The position numbers were made by a program, and so were the translations under genes. This document shows positions 30,763 through 43,887 of a DNA stretch of 64,000 nt, in pieces (the stretch's first letter is position 1; every line of letters begins with the position of its first letter). A model generated the notes under the pieces. The model made no database searches, was not told the origin of the DNA, and worked only from the letters and a program-made list of their open reading frames with translations. The DNA comes from Akebia trifoliata (Eukaryota > Streptophyta > Magnoliopsida > Ranunculales > Lardizabalaceae). The stretch spans positions 25,903,288-25,967,287 of the forward strand of contig CM030717.1 of assembly GCA_017979445.1 (NCBI GenBank), read 5' to 3'.

Positions 30763-32887
30763 CCTGAATTCCAATTGATTCGATTAAGGTCTAGAAAATC
30801 AAAAAATTTGACGAGCTGAATATTTGAGATCATTGAGAAGAAAGAGAAGCCTATTTAATTGAAAACTCAAAAAGACGACTTAGACAAAAGTTAGGGCATA
30901 ATAAAAAAAAGTAGAAAGCCTACTAGGTTGAAAACCTAAAAAAGGTGACCTAAGCAAAAATCAAGGTATTATCAGAAAAAGAAAAACAGAACCCCCTAGA
31001 TTGAAAACCTGAAAAGGCAATCTAAGCAAAAATTAGGACACTAAAAAAAGGAGAGGAAAGATTTCATCACGAAAAAAATTTAGATGGAAGCTTACATAGA
31101 CACTAGGAAATGCAAAACTTATTCAAATCACAACATTCATTTTTTTAGCCAAGAGCTTACATCTAACGAAGACAATCTTGAAGTTAAAGAAACTCAGAAG
31201 TTATTTTGAACATTGTAAGATCTTTAATAGTATGTTTACTTAACTAAGTATTCACTAAAGAAAAATACAGAATTATTAAACACTTTAAATAGAAAGATCT
31301 TCTATTCCAACATTTATCAAGATTTTTTAAGTCCAGCTCGAGCATTTTTCAAAAGAAATTCAAAAGAAAATAATCAATTTCTTATTGCACATACGATAAT
31401 TTTAAAAGTCTTAAAATTTAAAGGAATGTTGATTCTTCTGTCTGTCATATATCAGAGTCCATAGTTGTTTGTCCATATTTTTCAAATGCAATCCATTCCA
31501 TCAATTTCATAGTCTAGTTCTAGTTATAAGTCAACCTTGAAACTAGGGGCATTTTCGAGAATAATTGTAATTCCAAAGTTTTCATTCTTAATCACATAAT
31601 CAAAAAGGATAATCTTATCCAAATGTCTAAAAGTCCAGTAAAGCTCAATGATAATTATGAATCCAGATACATGATAAGCTAACAACAACCCAATCTCCCA
31701 ATCTTTGAGTTTGATGATAATGAGTCTTTAACTAAACCTTAGCCCGAGAATCGTGGCTCCAATAAGTTCGAGTCCGAGAAACGAAACTCCAACTTCTTTT
31801 AATCATAGAATGAGTTAAAGTAGGATTTTAATAAGTTCCTACAAATTTTAACCTGAGAAACGTGGCTCTAATAAGTTCGAGTCCGAGAAACGAGACTCCA
31901 ACTTTTTTGAATCATAGAATGAATTAAAGTAGGATATTAATAAGTTCCTACAAATCCGAGTTCGAGAAACAAGACTCCAACTTTTTTGAATCATTGAATA
32001 AGTTAAATTAGGATTTTAATAAGTCCCTGCAAACCTTAGCCCGAGAAGCGTGGCTCTAGTAAGTTTGTGCTTGAGAAATGAGACGCCAACTTTTTGTATA
32101 AGGATTTTAATAAGTTCCTACAAAATCCTAGCCTGAGAGGTGTGTCTCTAGTAAGTTCAAGTCCGAGAAACAAAACTTTAACATTAATAGGATTTTTTAA
32201 ATTCCTACAAACCCAAGCCCGAGAAGCGTATCTCCAGTAAGTTCGAGTCCAAAAAACAAGACTCCAACTTTAATATGATTTTTTAAGTTTCTCTAAACCT
32301 TAGTTCGAATCCGAGAAATGAGTATTCAACTTGAATAGGATTTTTTAAGTTCCTGCAAACATTAACCTGAAAAGCATGGCTCCAATAAGTTTGAGTCCCA
32401 TAAATGAGACTCAAACTTTTTCAAACTCTAAAAAGGAATTTCGATAGGATTTAATGAAGTTCCTACATCACCTGATTTTGATAATGTTTGATTCTAATTA
32501 TCTTGTTGTTCAAACTTGCCATAATTCAATATCGTATGATTGTTTTCATTGCGCATGTGCATTTCGATTTGTATCATCATCATTAGCGAGAAAAGATCTC
32601 TAGGACTTGACATTTGTTGTTATCAAGGATAGTTTTTTTCTCAATGATCCGATGGACTACTTTGTAAGAATCACACCATTGCACACATGTGCATTTTTGC
32701 ATAAGTCAAGGATCTATCATTTTTAGTCAAGGGAGAACTTACCTTTTAGGATTTGGACACCCTGACGAACCACTAAATCAGGTTTTAAAAATGAAATGTT
32801 ATTGATTTTGGTATTTGGATGTCGCACTATCTACCAAAGTAGATTTGTCATCTAATTTACTTCCTTTCTTTGCCAAAAAGGGGCATC
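30763..32887 (+). mobile_element. R5 3' UTR
   Basis: Noncoding 3' region of another Ogre-like copy without pol. Starts with units GATTGAAAACCTGAAAAGGC and AATCTAAGCAAAAATTAGG (30840-31040), then AT-rich sequence, a tandem array (31740-32470), then the conserved pre-LTR stretch (CACTAAATCAGG) and polypurine tract AAAAAGGGGCATC at 32875-32887. Confidence 0.7.
31740..32470 (+). repeat. Tandem array in R5 3' UTR
   Basis: About seven diverged units of roughly 85-120 bp with CCGAGAAACGTGGCTCCAAT, AAGTTCGAGTCCGAGAAAC, GAGACTCCAACTTT and TAGGATTTTAATAAGTTCCT. Unlike the arrays of R3, R4 and R6, so a third independent expansion in the same region. Confidence 0.8.
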
Positions 32888-33479
32888 TGTAGATACCCCA
32901 TTTTTGTATGAGCTTGACTTGGTGATCCGTTATTCGATTATTGTGGATTTCTAATGATGAGCACAAAGAGCTCGAAAGTTTGTTAGAGGCTTTCTTCTAA
33001 CTCCCTATGTCTTTTAATTCCACTCTATTTTTTCTCCTTGTCACATGACATAAATTACACGTGCTTAGGATCGCTACAGCTTATATTCGATTTAGTAAGC
33101 ACGTATGTTTAGATTCGCTACACATTTCAATAACTTAGAGACCTCGCTTCGCTAGGAAAATATGACCTCAAGACTGAGAAATAATCACGTTGGATTTGAA
33201 ATAAATCTCATGCAAAAATTTGTAAAAGTCTAACAATTTAATAAAATGACGAAAATACCTCTTATAAATTTTGGACCTCTAAAAAATCTCAAAAGTGCCT
33301 TCATTGCCTTTAGAATATGATTTTGATTCTAACAGAACCCAAATCGATGAAAACGGAGAAATTTATGAAAAAACACAAAATGACTGAAACGTCCCTCGAT
33401 GTCCAACTTGTACATAGAGACCTTGACTATTAGGAAAACCAAAATAAAGAATTCTAACTTCAATGGAACGACCAACTTG

Positions 33480-33920
33480 AAAATTTTAAATCAAATTGAA
33501 TTTAAAATCTAATCAATCAACCAACCAAAAATAAAATCGACCAATCAACATTCAAATTAAAATTCGATTAACCCATCAAATTGAAATTAAAATCCAATCA
33601 GCCAATTAAGATTCAAATACAAATTCGATCAACCAATTAAATTGAAATTAAAATCTAATTGACCAATTAACATTAAAATTAAAACTCAATCGATCAATCA
33701 AATTGAATTTAAAACTCAATCGACCAATCAATATTCAAATTAAAGTACAATTAACCAATTGAACTAAAATTTTAATTTAATCAACTAAACAAGATCAAAG
33801 AGTAAAACACAATTAACCTATCAAATTAAAATTTTAAGTTAATCAAATTAGAATTGAAAATTAAAAATTAATTTACCAAAGTCATTTGAAATTTTAACTT
33901 AATCAATCAATCAAAAATCA
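33480..33920 (+). repeat. AT-rich tandem array, about 30/60 bp
   Basis: Degenerate repeats of AATCAATCAACCAATCAA alternating with AAATTGAAATTAAAATC. They correspond in position to the U3 AGTCAATCAAG repeats of the other LTRs but differ in sequence. Confidence 0.65.
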
Positions 33921-34364
33921 AAAAGTGAAAAATTAATCATCAATCATCCACCAATGTGCCACGAGTTGCGAAGCATGAGATCATGGTCCATTTTCTTTTA
34001 AACTCAAATAGAGAGAGAGTGTCTCTTTGGTTCGGTCAAAGAAGAAACAAACAAAAAAGAAAAAGAAGAAACAAATAAAAGAAAGAAAGAGAAAGAATAG
34101 AAAAAGAAAAAAAATGAAAACTAATATTTTTACAAAGTGAATCCCATATTCCATTGAAAGCAAGAGGAGTTGGTGACGTTTTTAAAAGAAAAAAAAATTG
34201 GTTATCTCTCTCATTCATGTTTGGTTGGTTAAAAACGTTATACTCTTGGACAGCAACCCAAAAAAAAGAGAAGAAAAGAAGTAGAAACGGTAAGAGAAGA
34301 GAAGAAGGAACTCACCTTATTCTTTTTCAAACTCACGACCTCACCTATCCATCCATTCTACATT

Positions 34365-34765
34365 TCAGCCACTAAAACAGTCCCAAAACCATTCTCATCT
34401 CAACTCTTAAACCAGCCCAAAAACCGCCCCCATTTTAGCCACTAAAACACTCCCAAAATCCCCATCTTAGCTCTTAAACCAGTTTAAAATCACCCCCATT
34501 TCAGCCACTAAAACAGTCTCAAAACTACGCCCATTTCAGTTCTTAAACTAGTCCAAAATCACCCCCATTTCAACCACTAAAATATTCCCAAAATCACCCC
34601 CATCTCAGCTCTTAAACTAGCCCAAAATTGATCACATTTCAACCATTAAAATCATCCCAAAACCACTCCCATTTCAGCCCTCAAACTATCCCAAAATCAC
34701 CCCCAGTTCAACGACTAAAACAGTCCCAAACCACCTCTACTTCAGCCATTAAAACTGTCTAAAAA
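34365..34765 (+). repeat. C-rich tandem array, about 60 bp
   Basis: Alternating half-units CAGCCACTAAAACAGTCCCA and CAGCTCTTAAACTAGCCCA, each joined by AAATCACCCCCATTT; about seven double units. Strand-asymmetric (A and C on plus). Preceded by an A/G-rich stretch (34020-34310). Confidence 0.8.
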
Positions 34766-35029
34766 ATGCCTTGATCTCACAATATCTCATTTCAAACCTT
34801 GGTAAGGACCATCCAAGTTTTTATTTTTGAAAGGATCCAAGGAATCGAAATTGTTCGATGAAGGTAAGTTGTTTTGTTTATTCTTGATTTCTTAGTTTTT
34901 TTATAGACTAACCGATTTTTGTGCACATGGCACTAATAGTGATCCTTGATTTTTTAAAATATTAGTAGATCGATTCACTGACTTTTGATATTGATAGATT
35001 GATCCAATTAATTTTTTATACACAAAGTT

Positions 35030-35530
35030 AATGGGTTAACTCACTGATTTTTGTGTACATAGGACGTTTAAAATCGATTTTTTCAATAAAATGTGTGTGA
35101 GTCAACTCACTAATTTTGTGCATACAAGAAGTTTAAAATTGATTTTTTTCAATAGAATAGGTATGAGTCAACTCACTAATTTTTGTGTACGTAAGAAGTT
35201 TTAAATCAATGTTTTTCAATAAAATTGGCACGTGAGTCAACTCACTAATTTGTGTGCACATAAGAAGTTTAAAATCGTCTTTTTTCAATAAAATGGATGT
35301 GAGTCAGCTCACTAATTTTTGTGCACAGAGGAAGTTTAAAATCGATTTTTTCAATAAAATTTGCACGTGAGTCAAATCACTGATTTTTGTGTACATAGGA
35401 AGTTTAAAATGGATTTTTTCTTTATAAAACTTGCACATGAGTTAACTCATTTATTTTTGTACACATGAAGGATTAAAATTAATTTTATTTCTTATTAAAA
35501 TAGACCATAATCAATTCACTGATTTTTGGC
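35030..35530 (+). repeat. 66-bp tandem array
   Basis: About eight units containing GAGTCAACTCACTAATTTTT, GTGCACATAAGAAGTTTAAA and ATCGATTTTTTCAATAAAAT. The GAGTCAACTCA part is a short palindrome (TGAGTTGACTC). Confidence 0.85.
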
Positions 35531-36874
35531 GCTACGTAAGCCTTATCAATCGTGGGATTCCACTATGCGAAATTCGAAGAATTCATGTGACAAAAGTAAG
35601 TTTTGAAAAAATCATAGTTTATCGATTTTGGAGATTCGTTTAAATTCGAATTTTTTCATTGATTTGGTGACTTTCCTAAAATCATAATTTTTTATTTTGA
35701 AAAATTAATATTTGTAAATTATTAATTTAGGAAATCTAATATTCATAATTTTCTATTTTAGAAAATCATTTTTACAAATTTCTAATTTGGGACTCGTCAC
35801 ATTTGAAATTTTCTATTTTGGGAAGTTTATTTTTTCAAGTTTCTAATTTGAGAGCTCGTCATGTATCCATAAACTTCTAATTTAGGAAATTTCAAATTTC
35901 TAATTTAGAAACTTCATAGATTGCCAAATTAAAATTTTCATATTCACAATTTTCTAACTTAGAAAATTTTCATAAATTCCTATTTTAATTAATTGAGAAA
36001 ATATTTACGTATGTGGGTTTTAATTGAAATAATGCAACGTGAACTTTGGAGCATAGGCTAGAATTAAGGCTTTTCCAATAATTTCATTTTTGTGCGAAAT
36101 TTGATAAATCATATAATATTTGAAAGAATATTAACCATAAGATTCGTTGAGCACATCTGATATAAATTGATGTTGATCGGACCCCTATTAGCTATTTAAA
36201 GAAAAATTGTCGAGACGATTTCAGATATAGACTAAAGTCTGATCATTGGAGAAGAAACAAACCTCCATCATATTAAGGAATAGTCATCTAAACATGATGA
36301 TAAAATGAGGGTGATCAACTTGAATCTATGAGTAAAGACCATTCTTCAAGTACATATCCTTCATATATGTGATGCTCAACATACTCTCCTTCAGCTATTA
36401 ACAAATTGGAATAGCACGAAGATCAAGAAGCCTCGGCATCTCCTCATCATCAACCCTCACGAGAGGTATAAATAATCTTCTTATTCCAATTTCGATAAAT
36501 CCTACAAAATCAAAGGGTCAAATTTTGAGGTCCATATCAGGAAGATGGAAGGTGTGAGTTTGGAGAAACTACATCTCTATGAGTGCAATGATTAAAGTTC
36601 TATTGACCATGAAGTGGGGAATCTCAAAGAAAGTATCAAATCCTGTCAACCCCATTTATGCCTTAAGTGCATTAGAAGAGGTCGCATAAATATTGCAAAA
36701 AAAGTATACCACCTACCCCTAAATTGTCCACCAAGAGGAAGTACTTTAATGCCGACATGTATACAAGTAGATATATGATGGCAAAGACTGGATAACAGAG
36801 GGGTATCATGTATTTGAGTAGCAATCTTAAGAGGTATGATCACCTTTAACCCAATAGAGTAATCTATTTCAACT
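35531..36874. other. Unassigned DNA left of R6
   Basis: At 35630-36000 there are repeated TTTCTAATTTAGGAAATTT units, then unique-looking DNA. On plus at 36500-36650 a frame with one stop reads MEGVSLEKLHLYECND and SSIDHEVGNLKESIKSC, faintly like a leucine-rich repeat of a resistance protein; too weak to name. On minus, an open stretch 36646-36879 continues across the R6 insertion into 54872-55080. Confidence 0.35.
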
Positions 36875-36879
36875 GCCAC

Positions 36880-38520
36880 TATAGACACCCCATTTTTACA
36901 TTCGCCTGATTAATCAACTCATCAACTCGATTGCAACGATTTCCAATGATGAATGATTATTCCAATACTATATTTTATTGTTAGATATGGTTCAGAAATC
37001 CGGATGAGGTATCTCAAACTAACAAAATAGTAAAAATCACGCTACGCTAGGAAAATATAGCTCCAAAAATATAGAGATCATCATTTTTCAGACAAAAAGA
37101 AGCTTTACGATAAAAATCACTAAAAAATGATCAAATTACCAAAATACGCCTAACCTCAAAACATCCCAAGAGCCTATATTACGGTTAGGAAAATCCTTTC
37201 AAACACATAAAACAATAAATCGAAATCAAATAAATTATTTTGCCAATTTTCACAAAATTTGACAAAATTAAAAAAATGCCCCTCATAAAGTTCACGACCA
37301 TTTCTCACAAAATTTTTTTATAAATGACACAAACCAATATTCTCATTGAATTCCTTATGAAAAATCGATTCTAAAATATCCTTGGACATTGAAAACCGAC
37401 TTAAAACGCAAAACGTCATCTCCGAGGGCAAAACGATAATTTTACAATTTTAATAATTAAAAATTCTGAAATTAATAATTAAAACTTTAATTAATGTAAA
37501 GTGAAATTCTAATTAAAATTAAAGTCAATCAAGTAAGACTCAAGTCAATCAAGTAAGACTCAAGTCAAAATCTTAAAGTCAAGTCAATCAAGTAAGACTA
37601 AGGTCAAGATCTTAAAGTCAATCAAGTAAGCTAAAGTCAAGTCAATCGAGTAAGACTAAAGTCAATCTTAAAGTCAATCAAGTAAGACTAAAGTCAATCT
37701 TAAAGTCAATCAAGTGAGACTAAAAGTCAAAATCCTAATAGAATTCTAATTAAATTATAAGTCTACCTAAAAAAAATTCTAATTAAATTATAACTCTACC
37801 TAAAATAATTCTAATTAAAATATAATTCTACTTAAAACAATTCTAAAAAAACTATAATTCTCTCTAAAAGAATTATAATTAAACATTAACTCTATCAAAA
37901 CAAGCACTTAAAAAAAATCTATAAATAGGGGTCCCTACAACCTATTTTCGTATAAAAAAATATACCCTAAGAAAAGTATATCAAAAAGCTTTCCTAGCCT
38001 CCTATAAACCCTAATTTTGAAGCCCCAACTCCTTACCTAAATCCATACCCCAACTTTAGCTTAAAAAATACCTAGAAATCCTTTCAAAACATCACATAAA
38101 TCCATAAAAAATTAAAAAAATTCAGAAGGAGATACTTTATTTTGGAGATCCGAAACGAATCTGGTGATAGAACGAAGCGATGAGTGTTGTACGAAGAACT
38201 ATTCTACCAGATCTGAGGGAACAAGACCGTTGTCTTCGTAAAGGTATATATTTAATTTTTTTAATTGATTAGGTTTTTTTAGCAATGTAGTTCTATTTGG
38301 GAATAAGTAGAGACCGGCATTAGCCGGGCGGGGTTGGTACCTAACACCTTCCAAACCCGTAACGTGATCTCCAGACTCAGTATTTTTTTTGAGTAGATTA
38401 GTTGTTTTTATCCGTTTCTAGTCGATGTTCGATTCCTAGATCGTAATAACTAGGTGGCGACTCCCAAACCTCAAAGGTCAAAAACGGATCCATATACCAA
38501 GCGGATTGAGGGCGCTTTCA
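36880..38520 (+). mobile_element. R6 5' LTR
   Basis: 1641-bp LTR, TATAGACACCCC to CTTTCA. It shares with the 3' LTR at 53308 the distinctive ATGAGTGTTGTACGAAGAAC and CAAGACCGTTGTCTTCGTAA near the end of R/U5, which the S1 LTR lacks; that pairing plus the TSD fixes the element ends. Confidence 0.93.
37920..37928 (+). promoter_or_regulatory. LTR TATA box (R6 5' LTR)
   Basis: TATAAATAG ahead of GGGGTCCCTACAACCT; same place in the 3' LTR at 54269-54277. Confidence 0.75.
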
Positions 38521-38521
38521 A

Positions 38522-38539
38522 TGGCGACTCCACTAGGAA
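38522..38539 (+). other. Primer-binding site (R6)
   Basis: TGGCGACTCCACTAGGAA one base after the LTR; differs at three positions from the intact tRNA-Arg site of R3. Confidence 0.78.
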
Positions 38540-38922
38540 CCATTGAGCATCAGACTTGAAAAGCCCCAAGTATGGGAAGCATTGCCAGTAGAGACCTTTT
38601 TATTTTTTTACTTATTTATTGTTTCAGTTTATTTGTTTATGGTTTATCCTTCTTTTGGCTCTATTGTTGATCGTTATGTTGAATATTTTGATCGGCACAT
38701 TTTTTATGGTTCAATCAAAGATCATTCGGAACGATTGTAAACAATGTAAAATTTCAAGAGAGTAGTTTCATTGAGGATAAAATAATGGTTGTTGGATCAT
38801 GAGGTTTATTTTATTATTATTTTTTTTTTAAAGGGTTTTTTGGTTTGTCTTAGGTACGTGTGTAGGCTTACCCTTTGGAAAATTTTTATTTTTTAGATGT
38901 GTGCCGATCTATCCATTGACAG

Positions 38923-38980
<58 letters not shown>

Positions 38981-39338
38981 ATTTCGCTTGGGGTGTAGGT
39001 CAATCTGTTTTTTTTTTACAGTATATGTTTTTTTTATTTTATGGAGCATGTGTTCTTCTGTCCATTGACCAAATAAAAACAAATAAAAAAAGAAGGGAAG
39101 AAGGAGATGCTGTTAGCAAACAACATCTACTCATCGTTTTAAGTCAGTGGTGTGCCTCTAGTAGAAACCCATTTTTTATTGTTGAACCCTTAAGGTGGTG
39201 TGTCATTAACGTTTTAAGCTTTTTCTATTTTCATCTTCTTCTCCATATATGAGAAAGAAGAGGTGGTAAAGAAGTAAAAAATAAAACCCTTCTCTGATTT
39301 TTGTTTCATCTAGATCGAAGGTAAAAGGAAGGTAGTGG
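38540..39338 (+). mobile_element. R6 leader, part 1
   Basis: T-rich leader beginning with CCCCAAGTATGGGAAGCATT, conserved with R3 (minus strand near 23425). Contains a long (TA)n tract at 38923-38978. Interrupted at 39343 by the S1 LTR. Confidence 0.75.
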
Positions 39339-39343
39339 GTGAC

Positions 39344-40951
39344 TGTAGACACCCCATTTTTGCACTCGCCTGATTAATCAACTTGTCAACCCGATCGCAA
39401 CGGTTCCCAATGATGGATGTTTATTCCAATGATGGATGTTTATTCTAATGCTTTATTTTGTTACCAGATATGTTTTAGAAATCCGGATGAGGTATCTCGA
39501 ACTGACAAAACTTTAGAAACCACGCTACGCTAGGAAAATACTACCCCAAAAACATAGAAATCATCATCTTGCAAATCAAAAAGAAACTTCACGATAAAAA
39601 TCACTAAAAATGACCAAATTATCTAAATACCCCTAACATCTAAACAACCCTAGAGCCTACATTACGCTTAGAAAAACCCATTCAAACACATAAAATAACA
39701 AATCGAAACAAATAAATCATTCGCCAATTTTCACAAAATTTGACAAAATACGAAAATACCCCTCATAAAATTCACGACCATTTCACACAAAAAATTTCAT
39801 AAATGACAAAAACCAACATTCCCATTGAATTCCTTATGAAAAACTGATTTCAAAACATCCTAGAACATTGAAAAATGACTTAAAACGTAAAAAATCCTCT
39901 CCGAGGGCAAAACGATAATTTTACAACTTTAATAATTAAAAGTTTTGAAATTAATAAATAAATCATTAAATAATGTAAAGTGAAATATTAAAGTCAATCA
40001 AGTAAGACTAAAGTCAATTTTAAAGTCAATCAAGTAAGACTAAAGTCAAGATATTAAAAGTCAACCAAGAAAGACTAAAGTCAAAGTATTAAAGTCAATC
40101 TCATAAGACTAAAGTCAAAACCTTAAATCAAAACCCTAATCTAAACTAATCAAGTCAACCTCATAAAACTAAAGTCAAAATCCTAAATCAAAATCCTAAT
40201 CTAAACTAATCAAGTCAATCTCATAAGATAAAGTCAAAATCCTAAATTAAAACCCTAAAGACTAAGTCAATCTCATAAGACTAAAGTCAAACCCTAATCA
40301 TAAACCCGAAAGAAATCCTAATCCAACCCTAATTCTTCTAAAAAACTTATAAATAGGAACCTCCACACCCTATTTTCGTATCAAAGAAAAAACCCTAGGA
40401 AAAGTAGGTGAAGAAGCCTCCACAACCTCTCCAAAACCCTAATTTTGGAGCCCCAACTCCTTACCTAACACCCCTACTTCGATTTTAGCCTGAAAAACAC
40501 CTAGAAACCTTTCAAAAACACCCCAAAAATCCATAACAAATTCGAAGCACCCAGATCCAAGAAGGAAATACCTTACCTCAGAGATTAGAAATCAGATCCG
40601 GAGACAGAACTAAGCAAGGAATACGGTACAAGGAGCAATTTCATCAGATTTGAGAGAATAGAACCTTTGCGCATCGAAGGTAACATTTCTATTATTTTTT
40701 ATCTAGATTTTACCATTAGCAATGTAGTCTTATTTGGGATAAGTAGAGACCGGCATTGGCCGGGCGGGGTTGGTGCCTAACACCTTCCAACCCCGTAATG
40801 TGATCCCCGGATTCAGTTTTTCTGTAGTAGATTAGTTTTTTATCCATTTTAGAGTCAGTTTGGTTCCTAGACCATAATAACTAGGTGGCGACTCCCAAAT
40901 CGCAAGGGTCAAAAGCGGATCCACGCACCCCGTGGATCGAGGGCGCTTTCA
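39344..40951 (+). mobile_element. S1 solo LTR nested in R6 leader
   Basis: A 1608-bp LTR, TGTAGACACCCC to CTTTCA, flanked by a perfect 5-bp duplication GTGAC (39339-39343 and 40952-40956). No internal region is attached, so it is the product of LTR-LTR recombination after insertion. It belongs to the same subfamily as S2 (both have the ACGGTACAAGGAGC block, CCGTTCTA-type context and clustered AAACCCTA in U3), not to R6. TATA box TATAAATAG at 40348-40356; U5 hairpin 40766-40794. Confidence 0.94.
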
Positions 40952-40956
40952 GTGAC

Positions 40957-43887
40957 CTCGATTCTATGGAGAGGCTTTTCATTGTTACTGAATTGAATAT
41001 TTACTCAAGAAAGGGTTGATCTGTTTATATTGACAATGATTGTTCGATCCAAATCCTGTTTTCGCAAAAAAAAAAAAATAGAATGAATTGTTTCTTCAAC
41101 TTTTGTATCATCGAGATCGTTTAAAAGGAATCGACTCATTTTCTTTAGATTTTTTATCTTGTTTTCCTCGATCTGATCTCGAATTAAGTGTTGCAATGGC
41201 AGCATAGGTTAGACGCCGATGACAATGTAAATCCAAGCTATTTTTTTTTTTTCGTCTAATCGCTTTTATAGCATCTGGTAACAGCAACAAGACGCTGATG
41301 TGTTCGGCATGCTGTAAATAGAATCATTTTTTTTTTTATAAACTTTCACACCAATCTTCTTTAGTTTTAACTTCATCTTCTCCAGTAGAGGTTAACTTCA
41401 TCTTCTCCAGTAGAGGCTGATCGGTCTGATTTCCTAATCAATCTCATCGGTTTCTCTTAGAACATATTTGATCTTAAGGAAAACCTTTAATCAGGTCATG
41501 GAGGTTGGATTTTGAACATCAAAATCAAAGAAAATCTGAGTTCAGATCCGTCCGTTCGAAGCCATCGACGAAGGACAAGAAATTTGGGTTGAATTTGTTG
41601 AAATCGAAAAGGAATTTTTTTTTTAAATCGATAAGTTCTTTTTCCAAAAAAAAAAATAAAAGGCTGATGTGGTTTGCTCTTTCTTTTTCTTCCGATATGC
41701 ACTAATGAATTCAAACCCACTGTTTCGGATTTTTTATCTCAACGATGAACTCGACAGATCCGTGGTATTTTGGTTCCATTCTCAATCTTATTTGTTTTTT
41801 TAAAGGGAGAATATGACCTCAAATTGGGTGCTGCAGTGGCAGCATAAGTTGAACGCTGATCAACGGAGTAGATTGAAGTTTTTCTTTTTTCGATTTGATT
41901 TCCAATTGAGTGCTGTAATGATAGCACAAATTGTTTGGATACAACATCGTAAATCGAGAATAACCCGGCTGTGATTAATGAGATTCTATTCTGCTAAATG
42001 GATTAAGTTTTAAACGAATTGAAGAAGAAAATTCAGAAATTTGGGTCAGGTTATATCCAATCTTGATAAAACAAATCGATATTCACACCAACACACCATC
42101 GACAGTTGCAAACTCTTTCTTTGGTAGCCGACGGATTGATACGGCAAAAATTTCTTTTGGGGGTACGATTTTTTTTAGACAGTTTTTTTTTTTTTTTTTT
42201 CAAAAGCCAATTTTTTGTTTGTTTGTTGGTGTTGCTTGGTAAAATAAAAGTTGATTTTCAAATTTGTTTTTTTCTCTTGATTTGTTTAAAGATAATCATA
42301 GCCTCTTATTCCAACAATTATCATTCTATATTTAGCTCAATATCCTCATAAATATCAATTTGGTTAGTGTCACCCAAGATAACCTTTGATTGGACCATAA
42401 AAAAAAAATCCATTTGACTTGGACCAAAAAAAAAATATTTTGTGTGCTGGTTTTAATATTGGTTTGGATCAATTATTCCATGTTATATTCATTGATTAAT
42501 GTACCATTGATATGTGCTTGAGAAGTGCATACTTTAATTTTAAATTGAACCATATGGATATGTTTTAATCTTTCTTGATCAATGTATACCTCTGCTTGTA
42601 ATGGTTTAATTTGGCCCATGGGCCCATTTGTTTGGAAAAGGTCCCGGGCACACCTCACCCTGTTTTGCACACACTACAAGCACGTTTACTGTTTTGCACA
42701 CTTACATGTCTCAATATAGCCAACGTGGCACTAGTGCATGGTCCGGTCTCTTCGGAGATGCGACGTCATTCATGAAAGCCACAACTCCAGTCACGTACCT
42801 TAGGGTATATTAAACTGAGGCATTAGTACTGTTTGATCAGGTGACTCTTAAAGGTATATCTATGCACCCATGCTAGAACGACTTGAGCCTTTGACCTATT
42901 GTAAGCCGCACAGTCACATGTCCCGTTTGCTAACGTAGTACTAGTACGTGGTCGGTCCCCTTGTGGGATGCCAAACCATTTATGAAAACTACAACTCTTA
43001 ACTCGTACCCATAGACATATAAAAGATAATTCAAGTACATCAGTTGCACTTTTTAATCAAAATCAGTGTCTAAGCAAGATCTTATTCTGATGTACTACGG
43101 TACTAGGAGGATAGACTACGTCTATTCTAGAAAAGAGGTGATTTAAGAGTGCTTTTGCTCAAGTATCGCACACCACCACTGATCTAAGGATTAAATTGGC
43201 TGCTTTTCACTTTAGAGAAGTGAGTTGAAGTTTTGGATTATCATCTATACGGTATCTCAAACCAAGTCACCACGTACCGTCTGATTGAGTACGCTCGAGA
43301 GGTATATAGGTATACTTGCATAAGGGTGGCCAGATAAAAATGCATTGCACGTAGTAAGCTTAGAGTCTAGAAACCTTCCCTGTAGGACACGATTCGAACT
43401 TAACGTGGGTGTTCCCTGATTGTTCATTGAATGGGACCTTATGATTGATGAATGTATTTGAATGATGTGAATGATGAGATCAGAATGTACGGTTATCCTC
43501 AAAGATTAAAGTTTTTCTTTTACTTGATTAAAATGGATGCACCAACCCAATAACGAATCCATTTGTTGTAATAATTCATAATGACCCAGTCCATCTTGAC
43601 CCAACAATCATGATGGGCTGGGCCATTTAAATCAAAATAAAAATCAAATTCTTTTCTAAATTCAGGTTTCAAACCCATTTTCAAAGAAGAAAAATGATTT
43701 ACAAAAGGAAAAGTATTTTCCAAAAGAAATATTCTCTAAAAAAATGTTTTTCAAGAAAAAATATTTTCCATAAGAACAAGACTTTCTGAAAGAAAAATAT
43801 TTTCTAAAAGAAAATAAAAAGAAAAGTAATTGATATTTTACATAGACCTTAGAAGAGTACTAAAATACCCTTTTGTGTCAAACCAGG
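40957..43887 (+). mobile_element. R6 leader, part 2
   Basis: Noncoding. At 41160-41960 diverged repeats of CTCGAATTAAGTGTTGCAAT and TGGCAGCATAGGTTAGACGC occur two to three times. The conserved block with its internal duplication is at 42600-43450, followed by the stretch (43500-43860) that ends in AAAAGAAATATTTTC-rich sequence just before ORF1. Nothing coding. Confidence 0.75.

Larger units (their letters stand above)
32888..35530 (+). mobile_element. R5 LTR, divergent subfamily, end unclear
   Basis: TGTAGATACCCCATTTTTG follows a polypurine tract, so an LTR starts here. Early parts align loosely with other LTRs (CTTCGCTAGGAAAATATGAC, AAATGACGAAAATACC), but the body is replaced by three arrays: a (ATCAATCAACCAATTAAA)-like array (33480-33920), a CCCAAAATCACCCCCATTTC array (34365-34765) and a 66-bp array (35030-35530). 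I could not find the usual U5 hairpin or CTTTCA end, so the 3' limit is a guess. Confidence 0.5.

Noticed and set aside
35030..35530. CRISPR-like array
   Set aside because: Direct 66-bp units without unique spacers, in plant retroelement DNA; an ordinary tandem repeat.
36500..36650. NBS-LRR resistance gene fragment
   Set aside because: Only about 40 residues resemble a leucine-rich repeat, with a stop; too weak to annotate.
39344..40951. This LTR as the 5' LTR of the element ending at 54871
   Set aside because: It has its own TSD GTGAC, and 36880-38520 matches 53308-54871 better and has TSD GCCAC.
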